A stretch of 64,000 bases of DNA from Nostoc linckia z4 (GTDB lineage Bacteria; Cyanobacteriota; Cyanobacteriia; Cyanobacteriales; Nostocaceae). The stretch is taken from the NCBI RefSeq assembly GCF_002608075.1, contig NZ_LAHA01000029.1:18533-82532 (forward strand), given 5' to 3'. Below, one piece after another: positions 51,607 through 61,659 of the stretch. How positions within the stretch are numbered: position 1 is the stretch's first letter; each line of letters starts with the position of its first letter. The translations under genes were made by a program, and so were the position numbers. The notes under the pieces were generated by a model. It made no database searches. It was not told where the DNA came from and saw nothing but the letters and a program-made list of their open reading frames with translations.

Positions 51607-51845
51607 ATATCGACCTAGACAAGCTAATGCGCGCTAAAAAAGCATAACTACACTAGTAGTTCGCCAAAGCAACTTGGTGGGGTAAAGGGGAAAGGGAAAA
51701 GGTTTTTTATCCCTGACCCTTTAACCTTTAACCAACCTCCACCTAACATTTTTGGGTTGGCAGACCACTAGCATGGTTGTTGACTGTCAACGGTCAACGG
51801 TCAACAGTCTAATCCAGTCAATATGCAAGTTAAATATGGAACAAC

Positions 51846-52517
51846 TTATTTTTGTTTCAAAGGAGAAGGAGGAGCAGATAGTACAATAATATTTCTCACA
51901 TTACTAACGTAACGACCTCCAGCTTTGTCACCTGGAACAACTAAACGAGCAAATCCTTCATCTGCTAGATATACTACTTTCCCATTACTATCTTTTTTGG
52001 CAAAGGCAAGTAGTACTGTTTTTCCTTCAAAGTTGGGTTGAATTTCTCCAATAGCCACCACTGCACCATAACAATCTGTGGCTTCAACTAAAACATATTG
52101 TCGCAGAAAAGAGTTTTTCGGATTCAATCCAGAATTTCCAGGTTTGAGACCACCTCCGGCTTTGGGATTATTAATTAATTCCCAGAGGGGAACTCCGTAG
52201 TATGTTTCTGTTCTTGGCCCTGAACCGGTTTGAAAGCTGACAGTAATTTCAGTAACTAATCCTGGATTTTGATTTTTTAAAGTATTTCGTAAATTTTTCA
52301 GATTGTACAAGTGATAGGTAGTTGGATTATTGACTTCTCCATCCAATCGAAAATTTTGTGAAATACCTCCAGAACACTTATTTTTGTTCCAAATAGTTGC
52401 TATTTTTTGTTCTCGAAGTCGGGGAAGATTATTGTTTGAGTCAGCTAAAGTAGGCTGCCACAAAACCAGTGTTGATAGTATTAAAGATGCAATGGGTATT
52501 TTGCGGCTAAAACGCAT
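51846..52517 (-). CDS. Exported molybdopterin-oxidoreductase-like (sulfite-oxidase fold) protein
   Basis: 223 residues with a signal peptide (RFSRKIPIASLILSTLVLWQPTLAD). The mature part matches small proteins with the oxidoreductase molybdopterin-binding fold: NFRLDGEVNNPTTYHLYNL at the start, YYGVPLWELINN, YVLVEATDCYGAVVAIGEI (Cys near the usual Mo ligand position) and LADEGFARLVVPGDKAGGRYVSNV. It is shorter than sulfite oxidases, lacks a dimerisation domain, and may not bind the full cofactor. There is no partner gene adjacent. The family is certain enough; activity is unknown. Confidence 0.75.
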   Translation of the reverse strand: MRFSRKIPIASLILSTLVLWQPTLADSNNNLPRLREQKIATIWNKNKCSGGISQNFRLDGEVNNPTTYHLYNLKNLRNTLKNQNPGLVTEITVSFQTGSGPRTETYYGVPLWELINNPKAGGGLKPGNSGLNPKNSFLRQYVLVEATDCYGAVVAIGEIQPNFEGKTVLLAFAKKDSNGKVVYLADEGFARLVVPGDKAGGRYVSNVRNIIVLSAPPSPLKQK

Positions 52518-53294
52518 AAAACATTTCTCCGTTTTCTATGGGATATTGAAAAAATTCCGTTAGAATTCAGAATTTTCAGATCTGAACTCAAACAAGCTGT
52601 ATGCAATGAATCAATAGCCAAAATTAGCCGCAAACCTCTTGTGAAATTTGCATTTTTCTAAATCGATTCAGTGTATCTATGCAATGTACTGAAGATAATA
52701 CCAACTAATTGGGTAAAATACCAAATATTATGGTAATAAAATGTTAACAAAATTAATTTTTATTTCTTTATAAAATAGTGAGGTTTTATATTGTATCGAA
52801 ATTTTCTGTTGTTATTTGCCTGATGGATTTGCAAATATCAAGCTAATAAACTCAAACTGTCGCGTTAAGCTGTTCTATATTTGGCGTTGCACTTAGATTG
52901 TTGAGTGTTAACCGTTGACAGTTAACGGTTAACAGTCATAATCAAAAACAACGTAACTCCCTGATTACGAGCGATAGAGAAGTAATTCCCCTAAGGCTGG
53001 AATTGTTTCCCTAAACTTTGTTACAATCGCAAGCAATGATAATATCGGCGTTGCGTAAGTCCTGGCTTTTTTAGCGCGCATTAGCTGATACCATTTTGGA
53101 TTTTAGATTTTAGATTTTGGATTGTGAAACAGTTAGTAGTAATCGCTTTTGGCTATACATCTGTTGCAATCATTTTTCAAATTGGTATGATTTCACAAAT
53201 TAGGGAACTCCAAAAAATAAATTATTCCGCTTTTCGTCGTTGACTGCTGAGTGTCAACCGTCAACGGTCAAAAGTTAACAATCTTCTGGGATTG
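52518..53294. repeat. Gene-free region with repeats
   Basis: 777 bases between same-strand (leftward) genes. 52560-52860 is AT-rich and holds nothing recognisable. 52905-52940 and 53240-53280 hold GTTAACGGTTAACAG/GTCAACGGTCAAAAG repeats. A MITE-like element occupies 53088-53188. No gene. Confidence 0.6.
53088..53188 (+). mobile_element. MITE-like element, copy B
   Basis: 101 bp with ATACCATTTTGGA and TTCAAATTGGTAT ends. It aligns over its whole length with copy A at 14631-14732 (shared TTTTAGATTTTGGATTGTGAAA and CAATCATTTTTCAAATTGG). No coding capacity. Confidence 0.7.
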
Positions 53295-53804
53295 CTATAA
53301 ATCAACTTTCATCTTCAAAGAAATTTCACCAACTCGGTTAATTGTCTCGCTACCGGGGACGATTTCAAAACCTAATCTTTGATATAAAGCCAAGGCGGGA
53401 TTTGTGGCTCTAATGCTGAGGGATATTGACTCATAGGATGTTTTGGCTGCTGCTAATACATGCTTGAGTAACTGTGTTCCTATGCCTTGATTGCGATATT
53501 CAGGGACAATTGCTATTGCTAATTCGGGAATGCGATCGCTAATATAACCATATCCTTGATTTTCACCAATCAATAAACGCAGCCATGCTGCTCCCACTGG
53601 CTGATTCGTACTTTCTAAAATAGCAACAAAGCCACTATCATCTTTGTCTCCCCAATTTTTGACATATTTTGCCAAATCAGGATGATTCATGGCATCCTCC
53701 ACTGTCAAATTACCTTCCTTTCTCAAATGTGCTGCTTCGTATAGCATTTCCCACAAAAAAGGCTCATCTTTTGCTGTGAGTGGAGAAATCGAATAATTCA
53801 CCAT
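53295..53804 (-). CDS. GNAT family N-acetyltransferase
   Basis: 169 residues of the GCN5-related acetyltransferase fold: ISPLTAKDEPFLWEML at the N-terminus, PVGAAWLRLL (beta 4), ELAIAIVPEYRNQGIGTQLLKHVLAAA (acetyl-CoA pyrophosphate loop, RNQGIG matching Q/RxxGxG/A), and NPALALYQRLGFEIVPGSE. The substrate is unknown. It is monocistronic, reading toward the MITE-containing spacer. Confidence 0.9.
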   Translation of the reverse strand: MVNYSISPLTAKDEPFLWEMLYEAAHLRKEGNLTVEDAMNHPDLAKYVKNWGDKDDSGFVAILESTNQPVGAAWLRLLIGENQGYGYISDRIPELAIAIVPEYRNQGIGTQLLKHVLAAAKTSYESISLSIRATNPALALYQRLGFEIVPGSETINRVGEISLKMKVDL

Positions 53805-53862
53805 TATTTTATACTGTCAAATCGTCAAACTTCATTTTATTTACCATCAAAGCAACCACATA

Positions 53863-53939
53863 ATACCAATTTGAATAATGATTGCAATCCCATAAGCTTG
53901 CCCTGTAAATTTATCACAATCCAAAATTCAAAATGGTAT
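53863..53939 (-). mobile_element. MITE-like element, copy C (short, reversed)
   Basis: Reads ATACCAATTTGAATAATGATTGCAAT at the left and CACAATCCAAAATTCAAAATGGTAT at the right, the reverse complement of copies A and B with an internal difference. 77 bp. It lies between the GNAT and pyridoxamine-oxidase-like genes. Confidence 0.6.
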
Positions 53940-54015
53940 TAGTGCTGACAAAGTAAATAATATTATCTTAGTTAACCTGTTCTAAATCCTGCCTAACAAG
54001 CTGCTTTTGTCAACA

Positions 54016-54570
54016 TTAAAATAATTTACTTAGTGGAGCGGATAAACCATCAAGACTAACGAGATTTTTCTGTTGTTGATATTCTCTAACTCCCTGTTCG
54101 CCTTTTTTACTAGCCCAGTTTACTAGAGTTTCGCGCTGGCCTCGATAGTCATACAGTGGCACGCCAAAACCACAAGAGGTTTGTATTTTTTGGATATCGG
54201 CGACGATAATTTGACGAGTTCCAGGTATTTCTGGAAATAGACAATACAATGAATTCCACTCTGGAAAAGTCGGTAAAATTGTATTTCCTTGACCGTAAAG
54301 ACGCAAAATACAAGCAGGTTCTTCAAAAGCGCAAAACATGAAAGTAATGCGCCCATTTTCTTGTAAATGCGCCGAAGTTTCGTTACTACTGCCTGTCAGA
54401 TCTATGTAAGCTACTCGCTTGGGAGAAAGGATGCGAAAGCAATCCAAACCTTTCGGAGACAGGTTAATATGACCTGTAGGACTTAACGGTGCAGAGCCAA
54501 CAAAAAACATATGTTGGGCGCTAATGAAGCTTTGTAGTTCTTCAGTGATAGATTCAAAAAATTTAGCCAT
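54016..54570 (-). CDS. Pyridoxamine 5'-phosphate oxidase family protein (FMN-binding split barrel)
   Basis: 184 residues from MAKFFESITEELQSFI at 54570; an upstream ATG at 54594 would add eight residues. The split-barrel domain starts FISAQHMFFVGSAPLSPTGHINLSPKG and continues VAYIDLTGSSNETSAHLQENGRITFMF. The C-terminal RETLVNWASKKGEQGVREYQQQKN is a typical tail of this subfamily. Proteins of this type bind flavin or heme-related cofactors; the substrate is unknown. It is monocistronic. Confidence 0.88.
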   Translation of the reverse strand: MAKFFESITEELQSFISAQHMFFVGSAPLSPTGHINLSPKGLDCFRILSPKRVAYIDLTGSSNETSAHLQENGRITFMFCAFEEPACILRLYGQGNTILPTFPEWNSLYCLFPEIPGTRQIIVADIQKIQTSCGFGVPLYDYRGQRETLVNWASKKGEQGVREYQQQKNLVSLDGLSAPLSKLF

Positions 54571-54777
54571 AGAATGTGTGATTTCTATTTGCAAATTCCC
54601 CTTGTTCTCAGCCTATGTCCAAGCTCAGAATCTAGCAAGGCCTATTTGCCAATATCTGATGAGCAGGGAGTTGTTGTGGGAGTGAAAATATGTAGCTGTA
54701 ACTTCCCACAACCTGGAGAATGAAGAAGTGGTTCGAGACGCGATTAACCCTTGTCTGTAGTAAATTTGGATGAATAT

Positions 54778-55299
54778 TTATTTGATGTAACGACTGGCCA
54801 TTTGTAAAGCATCGGCAATATCAACATCACCATCGCCATCAGCATCTAAGAAAGAATTGAGTACGGGATTACCTCCAGTTTGAGGATTTTGAGCATTAGC
54901 GCCTGACTGGAGAAAATTCAGGACTAAAGGTACTGCCAAAGGCAACAATTGTCGAACTACACTAGCATCTAACCCCGTGCGCTGGGCAGCAATTTCAGCC
55001 ACTTGCTGTTGTATACCAGCAGAAAATAACGAATCCACTGCTTGGGGATTGGCAGAAGTACCAGCATATTGATTAACTAGAGTTTGTGCGGCTTCATTAC
55101 CATCTGTGGCTTGCTTGTGTTGTAAAGCCGAACGAACTTGACTACCGACAATTGACAAAACGGATTGGATGGTAGAAGGGTTTGTGCCAGTGCGATCGCT
55201 CAGTTGATTTACAATGTTAACAATACTTCCTAATTGACCTAAGTTGCCTTGTTGATTAGGATTAGCAACAGCACCAAGAATTTGCTCGAAAAGTCCCAT
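54778..55299 (-). CDS. DUF937-like protein with C-terminal dockerin/EF-hand-like motif
   Basis: 173 residues from MGLFEQILGAVANPNQQG at 55299; an AGGA sequence about 12 nt upstream supports this start over 55341. The body is made of helical repeats (SIVNIVNQLSDRTGTNPSTIQSVLSIVGSQV) like DUF937/YidB-type proteins. The C-terminal 25 residues (FLDADGDGDVDIADALQMASRYI) form one calcium-binding loop (D-x-D-x-D-G-D). It may be calcium-regulated. No secretion signal is seen. Function unknown. Confidence 0.75.
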   Translation of the reverse strand: MGLFEQILGAVANPNQQGNLGQLGSIVNIVNQLSDRTGTNPSTIQSVLSIVGSQVRSALQHKQATDGNEAAQTLVNQYAGTSANPQAVDSLFSAGIQQQVAEIAAQRTGLDASVVRQLLPLAVPLVLNFLQSGANAQNPQTGGNPVLNSFLDADGDGDVDIADALQMASRYIK

Positions 55300-55531
55300 A
55301 AATTTGTTTTTTCCTGACTGCAAAAGATTCTGACTACACATGTAGATATAGAGACGTAGCAGTGCTATGTCTCTATATGTTGTTGATTATTATGAATAAA
55401 TTTACTTTCACATGAAAGTACCCCAAGACAGAAAAATATTGATTTTTGTGAAGCTTTGTACACCTTTAGGGAATTTAAAAAAATAAATGTTGACTGTGAA
55501 GAGTCAACAATCAACAATAGCATATCTTTAT

Positions 55532-57232
55532 TTAGGTGCGAGAAAGAGGCAGAGTAATTGCAAATTCTGTACCTCTGTCTAACTCAGACTCGCAGCTAAT
55601 TTTCCCTTGATGTTTTTCTACCACAATCTGATATGCGATCGCTAGCCCCAAACCAGTACCAATTCCTCGTGGTTTAGTGGTGAAAAAGGTTTCAAATATT
55701 TTGTGTAAATTTTCTGGTGAAATCCCAGAACCATTGTCTGCAATTCGCACGATGACCCAATTATTCTGACACAGTTCTGTGATAATAGTAATTTCAGCTA
55801 CAAATTCTGGATTCTGGGCTGCTTTTTCTTCTACAGCATCTATGGCATTGCTTAAAAGATTCATAAATACCTGATAAAGTAAACCTGTATAACCTGGAAT
55901 TGTAGGAATTTCTCCATAATTGCGAAGCAGGTTAATACCATTTTTCAGGCGATTGTTCAAAATTAATAATGTATTATCTAGACAAGCGTGTAAGTCTAGT
56001 AACTGTGCTTCCCCTTCATCTAAGCGAGAAAAATCTTTTAAACTACGGACAATTTCTCGCGTACGCTCAGCACCAACTTTTATGGAGTTAAAAAGTTTTG
56101 GTAAGTCTTCTAATAGAAACTCTAAATCAATTTCTTCTGCTAAAGTTTGCAAAGCAGGTGAAGGCTGAACTACTTCGGCTTGATATGTTTGCAGTATTGT
56201 TAATAAATCGTCAGTATAAGTTTTTGCATGTACGAGATTGCCAGAAATGAAATTTATGGGATTATTAATTTCGTGAGCTACCCCAGCTAACATCCGTCCT
56301 AAACTGGACATTTTTTCACTTTGAATTAATCGTGCTTGATTTTCGGCTTGTTGTTCTGCTAAAAGCTGCTTTACTTGTTGAATTAACTGATTGAGAGAGT
56401 TGGCTAATGCACCAACTTCATCATCTGTAGTGATAGGCGCTTGCAAATCAAAATTAGCTTCTTTGGTAACTCTTTGGGCAATATCTGTAACCGCGTTAAT
56501 CGGACGGGCGATGATACTACTTGTGTAGAAAGCCAGGATAGTTGCCATCGCCACTGACAGCAGTATACTAGCAAGAATAATCTGAGTTTGTATTGAGGCA
56601 GCTTTTTTTTGAGCTATATCAGCTTCTTGTTGAGTTTCTTGAACTGTGATGGCAAACTCAGTTAAATCATGTCCAAATTGATAAAACTTCAAAGCATCCT
56701 GACTTTGACTGAATTTTGAGATTAATTGCTGGGCTTTTAATGCTCCCTGTGGCTGGGAACTTAATGGCAAAATTTGTCTAATTAGCGACCTGAGTTCCTC
56801 AAAATATACGGTTATTGAGTCGTCATGCTTGAGCAGTAGTGATTGCAAATCTTCTTGGACATGACTTTGACTAAATTCCTCCATCTGAGAAAGTAATGTT
56901 TCAGCTTCAGCTAAATCTCTTTTGAAATGAGATATGCTTCTTTGCAAAGCTTGTGGCTGCTGTAAAAAAGGGACTATTTCTTGCTGGTGAATCTGTATTT
57001 CTAACAATTCTCCTTGGAAACTACTTAATAAGTTTTTCTCTTCATCTGCCAACAGCATTTTTTGTCTAGCTTGTTGTAAATAGCGATCGCCAATTACCAA
57101 CCCTGCTATCGTCCCCAAAACTGCAATTCCCAAAGCTAGTCCGTACCCAAAAAAAATTTTTTGCCGAATACTCCGCTGGTGGAATACTTGTTTAACCCAG
57201 TTAGAGTATCTTAATTTAGGTATGGCAGTCAT
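55532..57232 (-). CDS. Membrane sensor histidine kinase with HAMP domain
   Basis: 566 residues from MTAIPKLRYSNWV at 57232; the frame extends to 57358 but the extra 42 codons look like non-coding repeat-adjacent sequence. The order is membrane helix 1 (about 28-50, FFGYGLALGIAVLGTIAGLVI), an extracytoplasmic four-helix-bundle sensor of about 155 residues, membrane helix 2, HAMP (RPINAVTDIAQRV), a coiled linker, HisKA with phospho-His in AGVAHEINNPINFISG, and HATPase (NLLSNAIDAVEE, IADNGSGIS, GTGLGLAIAYQIV). The ligand is unknown. There is no adjacent response regulator, so its partner is encoded elsewhere. Confidence 0.92.
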   Translation of the reverse strand: MTAIPKLRYSNWVKQVFHQRSIRQKIFFGYGLALGIAVLGTIAGLVIGDRYLQQARQKMLLADEEKNLLSSFQGELLEIQIHQQEIVPFLQQPQALQRSISHFKRDLAEAETLLSQMEEFSQSHVQEDLQSLLLKHDDSITVYFEELRSLIRQILPLSSQPQGALKAQQLISKFSQSQDALKFYQFGHDLTEFAITVQETQQEADIAQKKAASIQTQIILASILLSVAMATILAFYTSSIIARPINAVTDIAQRVTKEANFDLQAPITTDDEVGALANSLNQLIQQVKQLLAEQQAENQARLIQSEKMSSLGRMLAGVAHEINNPINFISGNLVHAKTYTDDLLTILQTYQAEVVQPSPALQTLAEEIDLEFLLEDLPKLFNSIKVGAERTREIVRSLKDFSRLDEGEAQLLDLHACLDNTLLILNNRLKNGINLLRNYGEIPTIPGYTGLLYQVFMNLLSNAIDAVEEKAAQNPEFVAEITIITELCQNNWVIVRIADNGSGISPENLHKIFETFFTTKPRGIGTGLGLAIAYQIVVEKHQGKISCESELDRGTEFAITLPLSRT

Positions 57233-57615
57233 GATATAACTCGCTGTTGAATTAGCTAGAGAGTCGGGAGTAGGAATATAAACACAGAAATTACCAGCGT
57301 CAGCTTTTGGGAAGGGAACTCTGGAGAAATGCGGTAAGTAAAAGGAAATTTGATACAAAATGCGCTATTAGTTTACCAAAAGTTGCTTTTTTTTACCCTG
57401 GTAAAAAATACTGAAAGTAGAATTGACCAATTTATTTAGATGATAGTTGTCTTTCTCCACCTTGCTTTCCTTCCCTACACAGCGATTAATTATTTTTTTA
57501 ATCCCCAGTCATCAGTCAACAGTCCCTTTTACTTTTTAATTTCCTTGTGAATCTGATAAAAAATACTGAAACTATTAAGATCGAAAGCATGTGCCTACTT
57601 CATATCAACTAATTT
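57233..57615. promoter_or_regulatory. Divergent intergenic region
   Basis: 383 bases between the leftward kinase and the rightward GTPase gene. AT-rich, with short GTCAACAGTCC words near 57510 but no long array. Promoters for both genes should lie here; I cannot mark them. Confidence 0.4.
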
Positions 57616-59184
57616 GTGCCAGCCATGCCTCTGTCACGTATCGTAACGCTGATTATCGGTCTAATCGTCATTTTGGGGCTAGCTTTATGGCTAATTGATT
57701 CGCTATCGCGGCTTTATTGGCAATTGTCCTATTCGCCGTTGTTAGGCAATTTGCTGTTATTGCTGCTGATTGTGCTGATTGGAGGGTTGGTTGCGGCTTT
57801 TGTTTATTATGTCCTAGTGCTTCAAGCCGGGGAAAAGCGATCGCGCCGCAGTCGTTCCCGTGTGACTCCAGCGCAAATCCCAGCTGGTAAATCTGATGCA
57901 GCTTCTACAACTCTCCAAGCTGTGCGCCAACAGGTAGCGCAAATTCAAGATGAAGTCGCACGTCAAGCTTTGTTAAGTCGATCGCGGGAAATTGAAGCCA
58001 ACCTCGCACGGGGTGAAATTCAAGTGGTGGTGTTTGGTACTGGTAGTGCTGGTAAAACTTCCCTGGTAAATGCCATCATGGGACGCATGGTGGGTCAAGT
58101 AGATGCACCGATGGGTACAACCCAAGTAGGCGAAACTTATTGTTTGCGATTGAAGGGATTAGAACGGAAAATTTTAATCACCGATACACCGGGAATTTTA
58201 GAAGCCGGTGTAGCGGGGACGGAACGAGAACAAATGGCGCGGGAACTAGCCACGGCAGCAGATTTATTATTGTTTGTGGTGGATAATGATTTACGACGCT
58301 CAGAATATGAGCCTCTACGGGGATTAGCGGAAATTGGTAAGCGATCGCTTTTAGTTCTCAACAAAACCGATTTATACACAGATGAAGACAAAGAAGCCAT
58401 CCTCGCTAGGTTACGCCAGCGGGTGCGGGGATTTATTGCTACTAATGATGTAGTGGCGATCGCTGCTAATCCCCAAACTGCACAACTAGAAACCGGCGAA
58501 ACCTTCCAGCCAGAATCAGATATTGTTCCTTTGTTGCGACGCATGGCTGCTATTTTACGCGCTGAAGGTGAAGATTTAGTCGCCGATAACATCCTTTTAC
58601 AATCTCTGCGCTTGGGTGACGAGGCGCGAAAACTCATCGATGGTCAACGCCGCCGCCAAGCTGACAAAATCGTAGAACGCTTTCAATGGATTGGTGCTGG
58701 TGTTGTGTCGGTGACCCCTGTACCAGTGGTAGATTTATTAGCAACCGCCGCCGTCAACGCTCAAATGGTGGTAGAAATTGGTCGAGTATATGGCTGTGAA
58801 TTGAATATGGAACGGGGACGAGAATTAGCCCTTTCTTTAGCAAAAACCATTGCTAGTTTAGGCATTGTTAAAGGAGCAATTCAATTATTATCCACAGCAT
58901 TGCAACTTAATGTTGCTACCTTTATTATCGGCAGAGCAATTCAAGGTGTGACCGCCGCTTATTTAACGCGAATTGCTGGTAAAAGCTTTATTGAATATTT
59001 TCGTCACGACCAAGATTGGGGCGATGGGGGAATGACAGAAGTTGTACAGCGACAGTTTCAAATGAATCGCAGAGATGAATTTATTAAAGCTTTTATTCAG
59101 GAAGCCATTGCCAAAGTAGTGAAGCCATTACAAGATAAAAGTGAAGCGATGGAAGAAGAAGAGACGAAAGAAGAGTTACGCTAG
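57616..59184 (+). CDS. Membrane-anchored GTPase with DUF697 domain
   Basis: 522 residues. Two N-terminal membrane helices (about 8-28 and 40-72, LLLLLLIVLIGGLVAAFVYYV) precede a basic linker (EKRSRRSRSR). The GTPase domain then shows the P-loop GTGSAGKTSL, switch II DTPGILEAG and base-binding NKTDLY. The C-terminal hydrophobic region (about 350-490; VSVTPVPVVDLLATAAVNAQM) matches DUF697/YcjF-like proteins. The start is GTG at 57616, with an alternative ATG at 57625. It resembles the GTPase at 23.8-25.1 kb but is membrane-anchored at its N-terminus. The cellular role is unknown; membrane remodelling or stress response is a guess. Confidence 0.85.
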   Translation: MPAMPLSRIVTLIIGLIVILGLALWLIDSLSRLYWQLSYSPLLGNLLLLLLIVLIGGLVAAFVYYVLVLQAGEKRSRRSRSRVTPAQIPAGKSDAASTTLQAVRQQVAQIQDEVARQALLSRSREIEANLARGEIQVVVFGTGSAGKTSLVNAIMGRMVGQVDAPMGTTQVGETYCLRLKGLERKILITDTPGILEAGVAGTEREQMARELATAADLLLFVVDNDLRRSEYEPLRGLAEIGKRSLLVLNKTDLYTDEDKEAILARLRQRVRGFIATNDVVAIAANPQTAQLETGETFQPESDIVPLLRRMAAILRAEGEDLVADNILLQSLRLGDEARKLIDGQRRRQADKIVERFQWIGAGVVSVTPVPVVDLLATAAVNAQMVVEIGRVYGCELNMERGRELALSLAKTIASLGIVKGAIQLLSTALQLNVATFIIGRAIQGVTAAYLTRIAGKSFIEYFRHDQDWGDGGMTEVVQRQFQMNRRDEFIKAFIQEAIAKVVKPLQDKSEAMEEEETKEELR

Positions 59185-59423
59185 CACTTATATTCAGTTT
59201 GTTGATTGTTGACCGTTGACGGTTAACTGTTAACAGTCAACGAACAATAGTAATTCCCTGAAACTCAGTTATGGAAATCTGATTATAAATACTAGCGATC
59301 GCTAAAACTTACTTATATACGTTTAAATACCTTTTATTTATGATATATTAATCACCAGCAATTAAAAAACGCTGATTTTAAAGTCAATCTTTATTTTGAA
59401 GTAGTCAAATAATTGAACTAATA

Positions 59424-60407
59424 ATGAAAACCAAAAATAAAGCAAAGAAACCAATAGCTAGTCTTTCTTTGGATCTAGATAATATTTGGTCTTATCTAAA
59501 AAATCAAGGCGCTCCGGGTTGGGAGAGTTTTCCTTCTTATTTGGATATTGCAGTACCGCGTTTTTTAGAAATACTTGAGCAATGGAATTTAAAAATCACA
59601 GTATTTATTGTTGGCCAAGATGCAGCCCTAGAAAAAAATCGTCAGGCAATACAGGCGATCGCTAACGCAGGTCACGAAATCGGCAACCATTCATTCTACC
59701 ACGACCCCTGGCTACACCTGTATTCCGAAAATGAAATAGAAGAAGAAGTAGCGCAGGCCGAAGAACATATCAAGCGCGTCACTTATCAACACCCCGTAGG
59801 TTTCCGGGGGCCTGGATACAGCTTTTCCCCAGCAGTATTAAAAGTTTTAGCACGACGCGGTTATGAATATGATGCTTCAACTTTTCCCACAATTTTGGGG
59901 CCAGTAGCACGAGCTTATTATTTGATGACTTGTAAACTAAGCAAGGAAGAACGCAAAAAACGCGAAGCTTTGTTTGGTAGTTTCAAAGATGGTTTGCAAC
60001 CTCTAAATCCCTACCAATGGCACATGGGTAAGGATAGACTGACTGAAATTCCTGTCACCACCATGCCAATTTTTAAAGTGCCAATTCACTTTAGCTACAT
60101 CATGTATTTGACTCGATTTTCTAGCGGTTTGGCATTATTTTATTTGAGAATTGCTTTGTGGCTGTGTAAACTTACACGCACCCAACCATCGTTATTACTC
60201 CATCCCACAGACTTTTTAAGTCAAGAAGATGTGCCAGAGTTATCATTTTTTCCTGGTATGGATGTCCCCACCTACAAAAAACTGGCAGTGGTGAATAAAA
60301 GTTTAGAAATGATAACCAATCAATTCAATGTTTTGACCGTTGGACAACACGCCAAGTCTGTAGCAGGTGTGCGACAACTACCTGTATTAATACCTCAAAA
60401 AAGGTAA
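59424..60407 (+). CDS. Polysaccharide deacetylase (NodB homology domain)
   Basis: 327 residues of the carbohydrate esterase 4 family. The first metal/catalytic motif reads SLSLDLDNIW (Asp pair), the second GHEIGNHSFYHDPW (His residues of the H-x3-H type), and the third RGPGYSFSP. The C-terminal half (PIFKVPIHFSYIMYLTRFSSG) is longer than a minimal NodB domain. It probably deacetylates a GlcNAc-containing polysaccharide. No signal peptide is found, so it may act in the cytosol. The 239-bp spacer upstream contains GTTAACTGTTAACAG repeats. Confidence 0.85.
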   Translation: MKTKNKAKKPIASLSLDLDNIWSYLKNQGAPGWESFPSYLDIAVPRFLEILEQWNLKITVFIVGQDAALEKNRQAIQAIANAGHEIGNHSFYHDPWLHLYSENEIEEEVAQAEEHIKRVTYQHPVGFRGPGYSFSPAVLKVLARRGYEYDASTFPTILGPVARAYYLMTCKLSKEERKKREALFGSFKDGLQPLNPYQWHMGKDRLTEIPVTTMPIFKVPIHFSYIMYLTRFSSGLALFYLRIALWLCKLTRTQPSLLLHPTDFLSQEDVPELSFFPGMDVPTYKKLAVVNKSLEMITNQFNVLTVGQHAKSVAGVRQLPVLIPQKR

Positions 60408-60438
60408 AAGTAGCGCCATACCCTAATGTAATGGTCGA

Positions 60439-61230
60439 TTAATGATTTTCAACCTCTGAGTGTGTTTCTGTTGCAGCCTGTTCTAGTCGTGCAGACATCA
60501 TTTGTTTTTGCTGTTCTTGTAACCAAGCTTCAAACAGTTCATTCAGCAGGCGGGCTTTCATACTTTCATCCAATTGTGCGGGAATAAATTTTTCTAGCCG
60601 CAAAATTACAAACCATTCAGCAATGCGGGTAGGAGGTAATATTTGACCTGGTTGACTGCTGGAGAGCATTTGCACCATCACCGGATGTAGCGCATTTAAT
60701 TCTACTGGGCCTACTAAACCACCAGTTTGGGCTTCTGGCCCCAGTGAATACTCCCGTGCTAAGTCAGCAAAAGAGTTTTCTTTTGCTTGAATGCGAAAAT
60801 AAAGTTCTTGAGCAATTCCCACATCCTGGGTTCGCAGTAGGGAATAAATTACTCTGTCGAGTTTTGACTTGGACTGAAAAAAGTAAGCTTCTAGCTTATT
60901 ACCCCAAGTGGCTTGCTTAAATTTTTCAATTTTCAGCTTTCTGGTGGTAATCGCTTCTAGTTGTTGGTAACTTAGACCCTGACGTGCCATCCAAGCTTGG
61001 ATATCTTCCTCATTTTTCAACTGTTTCTCAGCGTAAAATTGCTGTTTAGCTTGGGCTACTTCTTCAGCTGTCAGTTCTATTGCCACATCGGTAGAGCGCG
61101 AGCTTTGGTCAATTGCTTCATCCACAATCAATTCCCGCTGTAATTGTGGCAGCATTTGGTAACTAGCTAGTAAAGAAATCAGTTCGCTAGCTGTGATTTT
61201 ACGATTACCGATTTGGAGCGCTTCAGTCAT
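60439..61230 (-). CDS. Parvulin-type peptidyl-prolyl isomerase
   Basis: 263 residues. The N-terminal SurA-like chaperone segment (residues 1-105; LIVDEAIDQ, QLQREL) is followed by a PpiC/parvulin domain (about 115-235; RVIYSLLRTQDVGIAQELYFRIQAKENSFADLAREYSLGPEAQTGGLVGPVEL). There is no signal peptide, which differs from SurA. Cyanobacterial proteins of this type are often encoded near type I secretion genes, although none is seen here. It should assist folding of an exported or membrane protein, but its substrate is unknown. Confidence 0.85.
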   Translation of the reverse strand: MTEALQIGNRKITASELISLLASYQMLPQLQRELIVDEAIDQSSRSTDVAIELTAEEVAQAKQQFYAEKQLKNEEDIQAWMARQGLSYQQLEAITTRKLKIEKFKQATWGNKLEAYFFQSKSKLDRVIYSLLRTQDVGIAQELYFRIQAKENSFADLAREYSLGPEAQTGGLVGPVELNALHPVMVQMLSSSQPGQILPPTRIAEWFVILRLEKFIPAQLDESMKARLLNELFEAWLQEQQKQMMSARLEQAATETHSEVENH

Positions 61231-61543
61231 TAGCTTTAATTTATTTCAAAGAATATATTGTTTGTGAAATAAGCTGTGCTGTAGCCGATTTACTGGAAAC
61301 CTTTGCCTTAGTCCCACTAAGTCGGGTACGCTAACCTCAAGTTCAGAATTAGGGATTTCCAAGTAAAAAATATTGCATAGAAGACTGTTGACTGTTGATT
61401 GTTGACTGTTAACTGTGAATCATCAACAGTCAACACTTTAATCGGAATAACTTATTTTTTGGAGTTTCATAATTAAATAGTAATTTCCTAACTTACTTTA
61501 AAATATACAATTTCTGTGAGTTTTTATCAAAGATTCTACGTAA

Positions 61544-61589
61544 AAACTACCAGATGACGCACAAGAGCTTAAAGTTCATCTGGTAGTTT
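61544..61589 (-). terminator. Second hairpin downstream of cytM
   Basis: AAACTACCAGATGA (61544-61557) and TCATCTGGTAGTTT (61576-61589) pair perfectly over 14 bp around an 18-nt loop. On the minus strand the stem runs into TTTTTACG, so it can act as a back-up terminator for cytM. Confidence 0.5.
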
Positions 61590-61626
61590 CCGGAGTTTGT
61601 TAAGATTCATAAAGATTTTTATCAAC

Positions 61627-61659
61627 GAAAAAGGCACTATATAGTATACTGCCTTTTTC
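61627..61659. terminator. Rho-independent terminator downstream of cytM
   Basis: GAAAAAGGCA and TGCCTTTTTC form a perfect 10-bp stem (61627-61636 / 61650-61659) with a 13-nt loop that is itself partly palindromic. U-runs appear on both strands, so it may be bidirectional. It is 42 bp after the cytM stop. Confidence 0.8.
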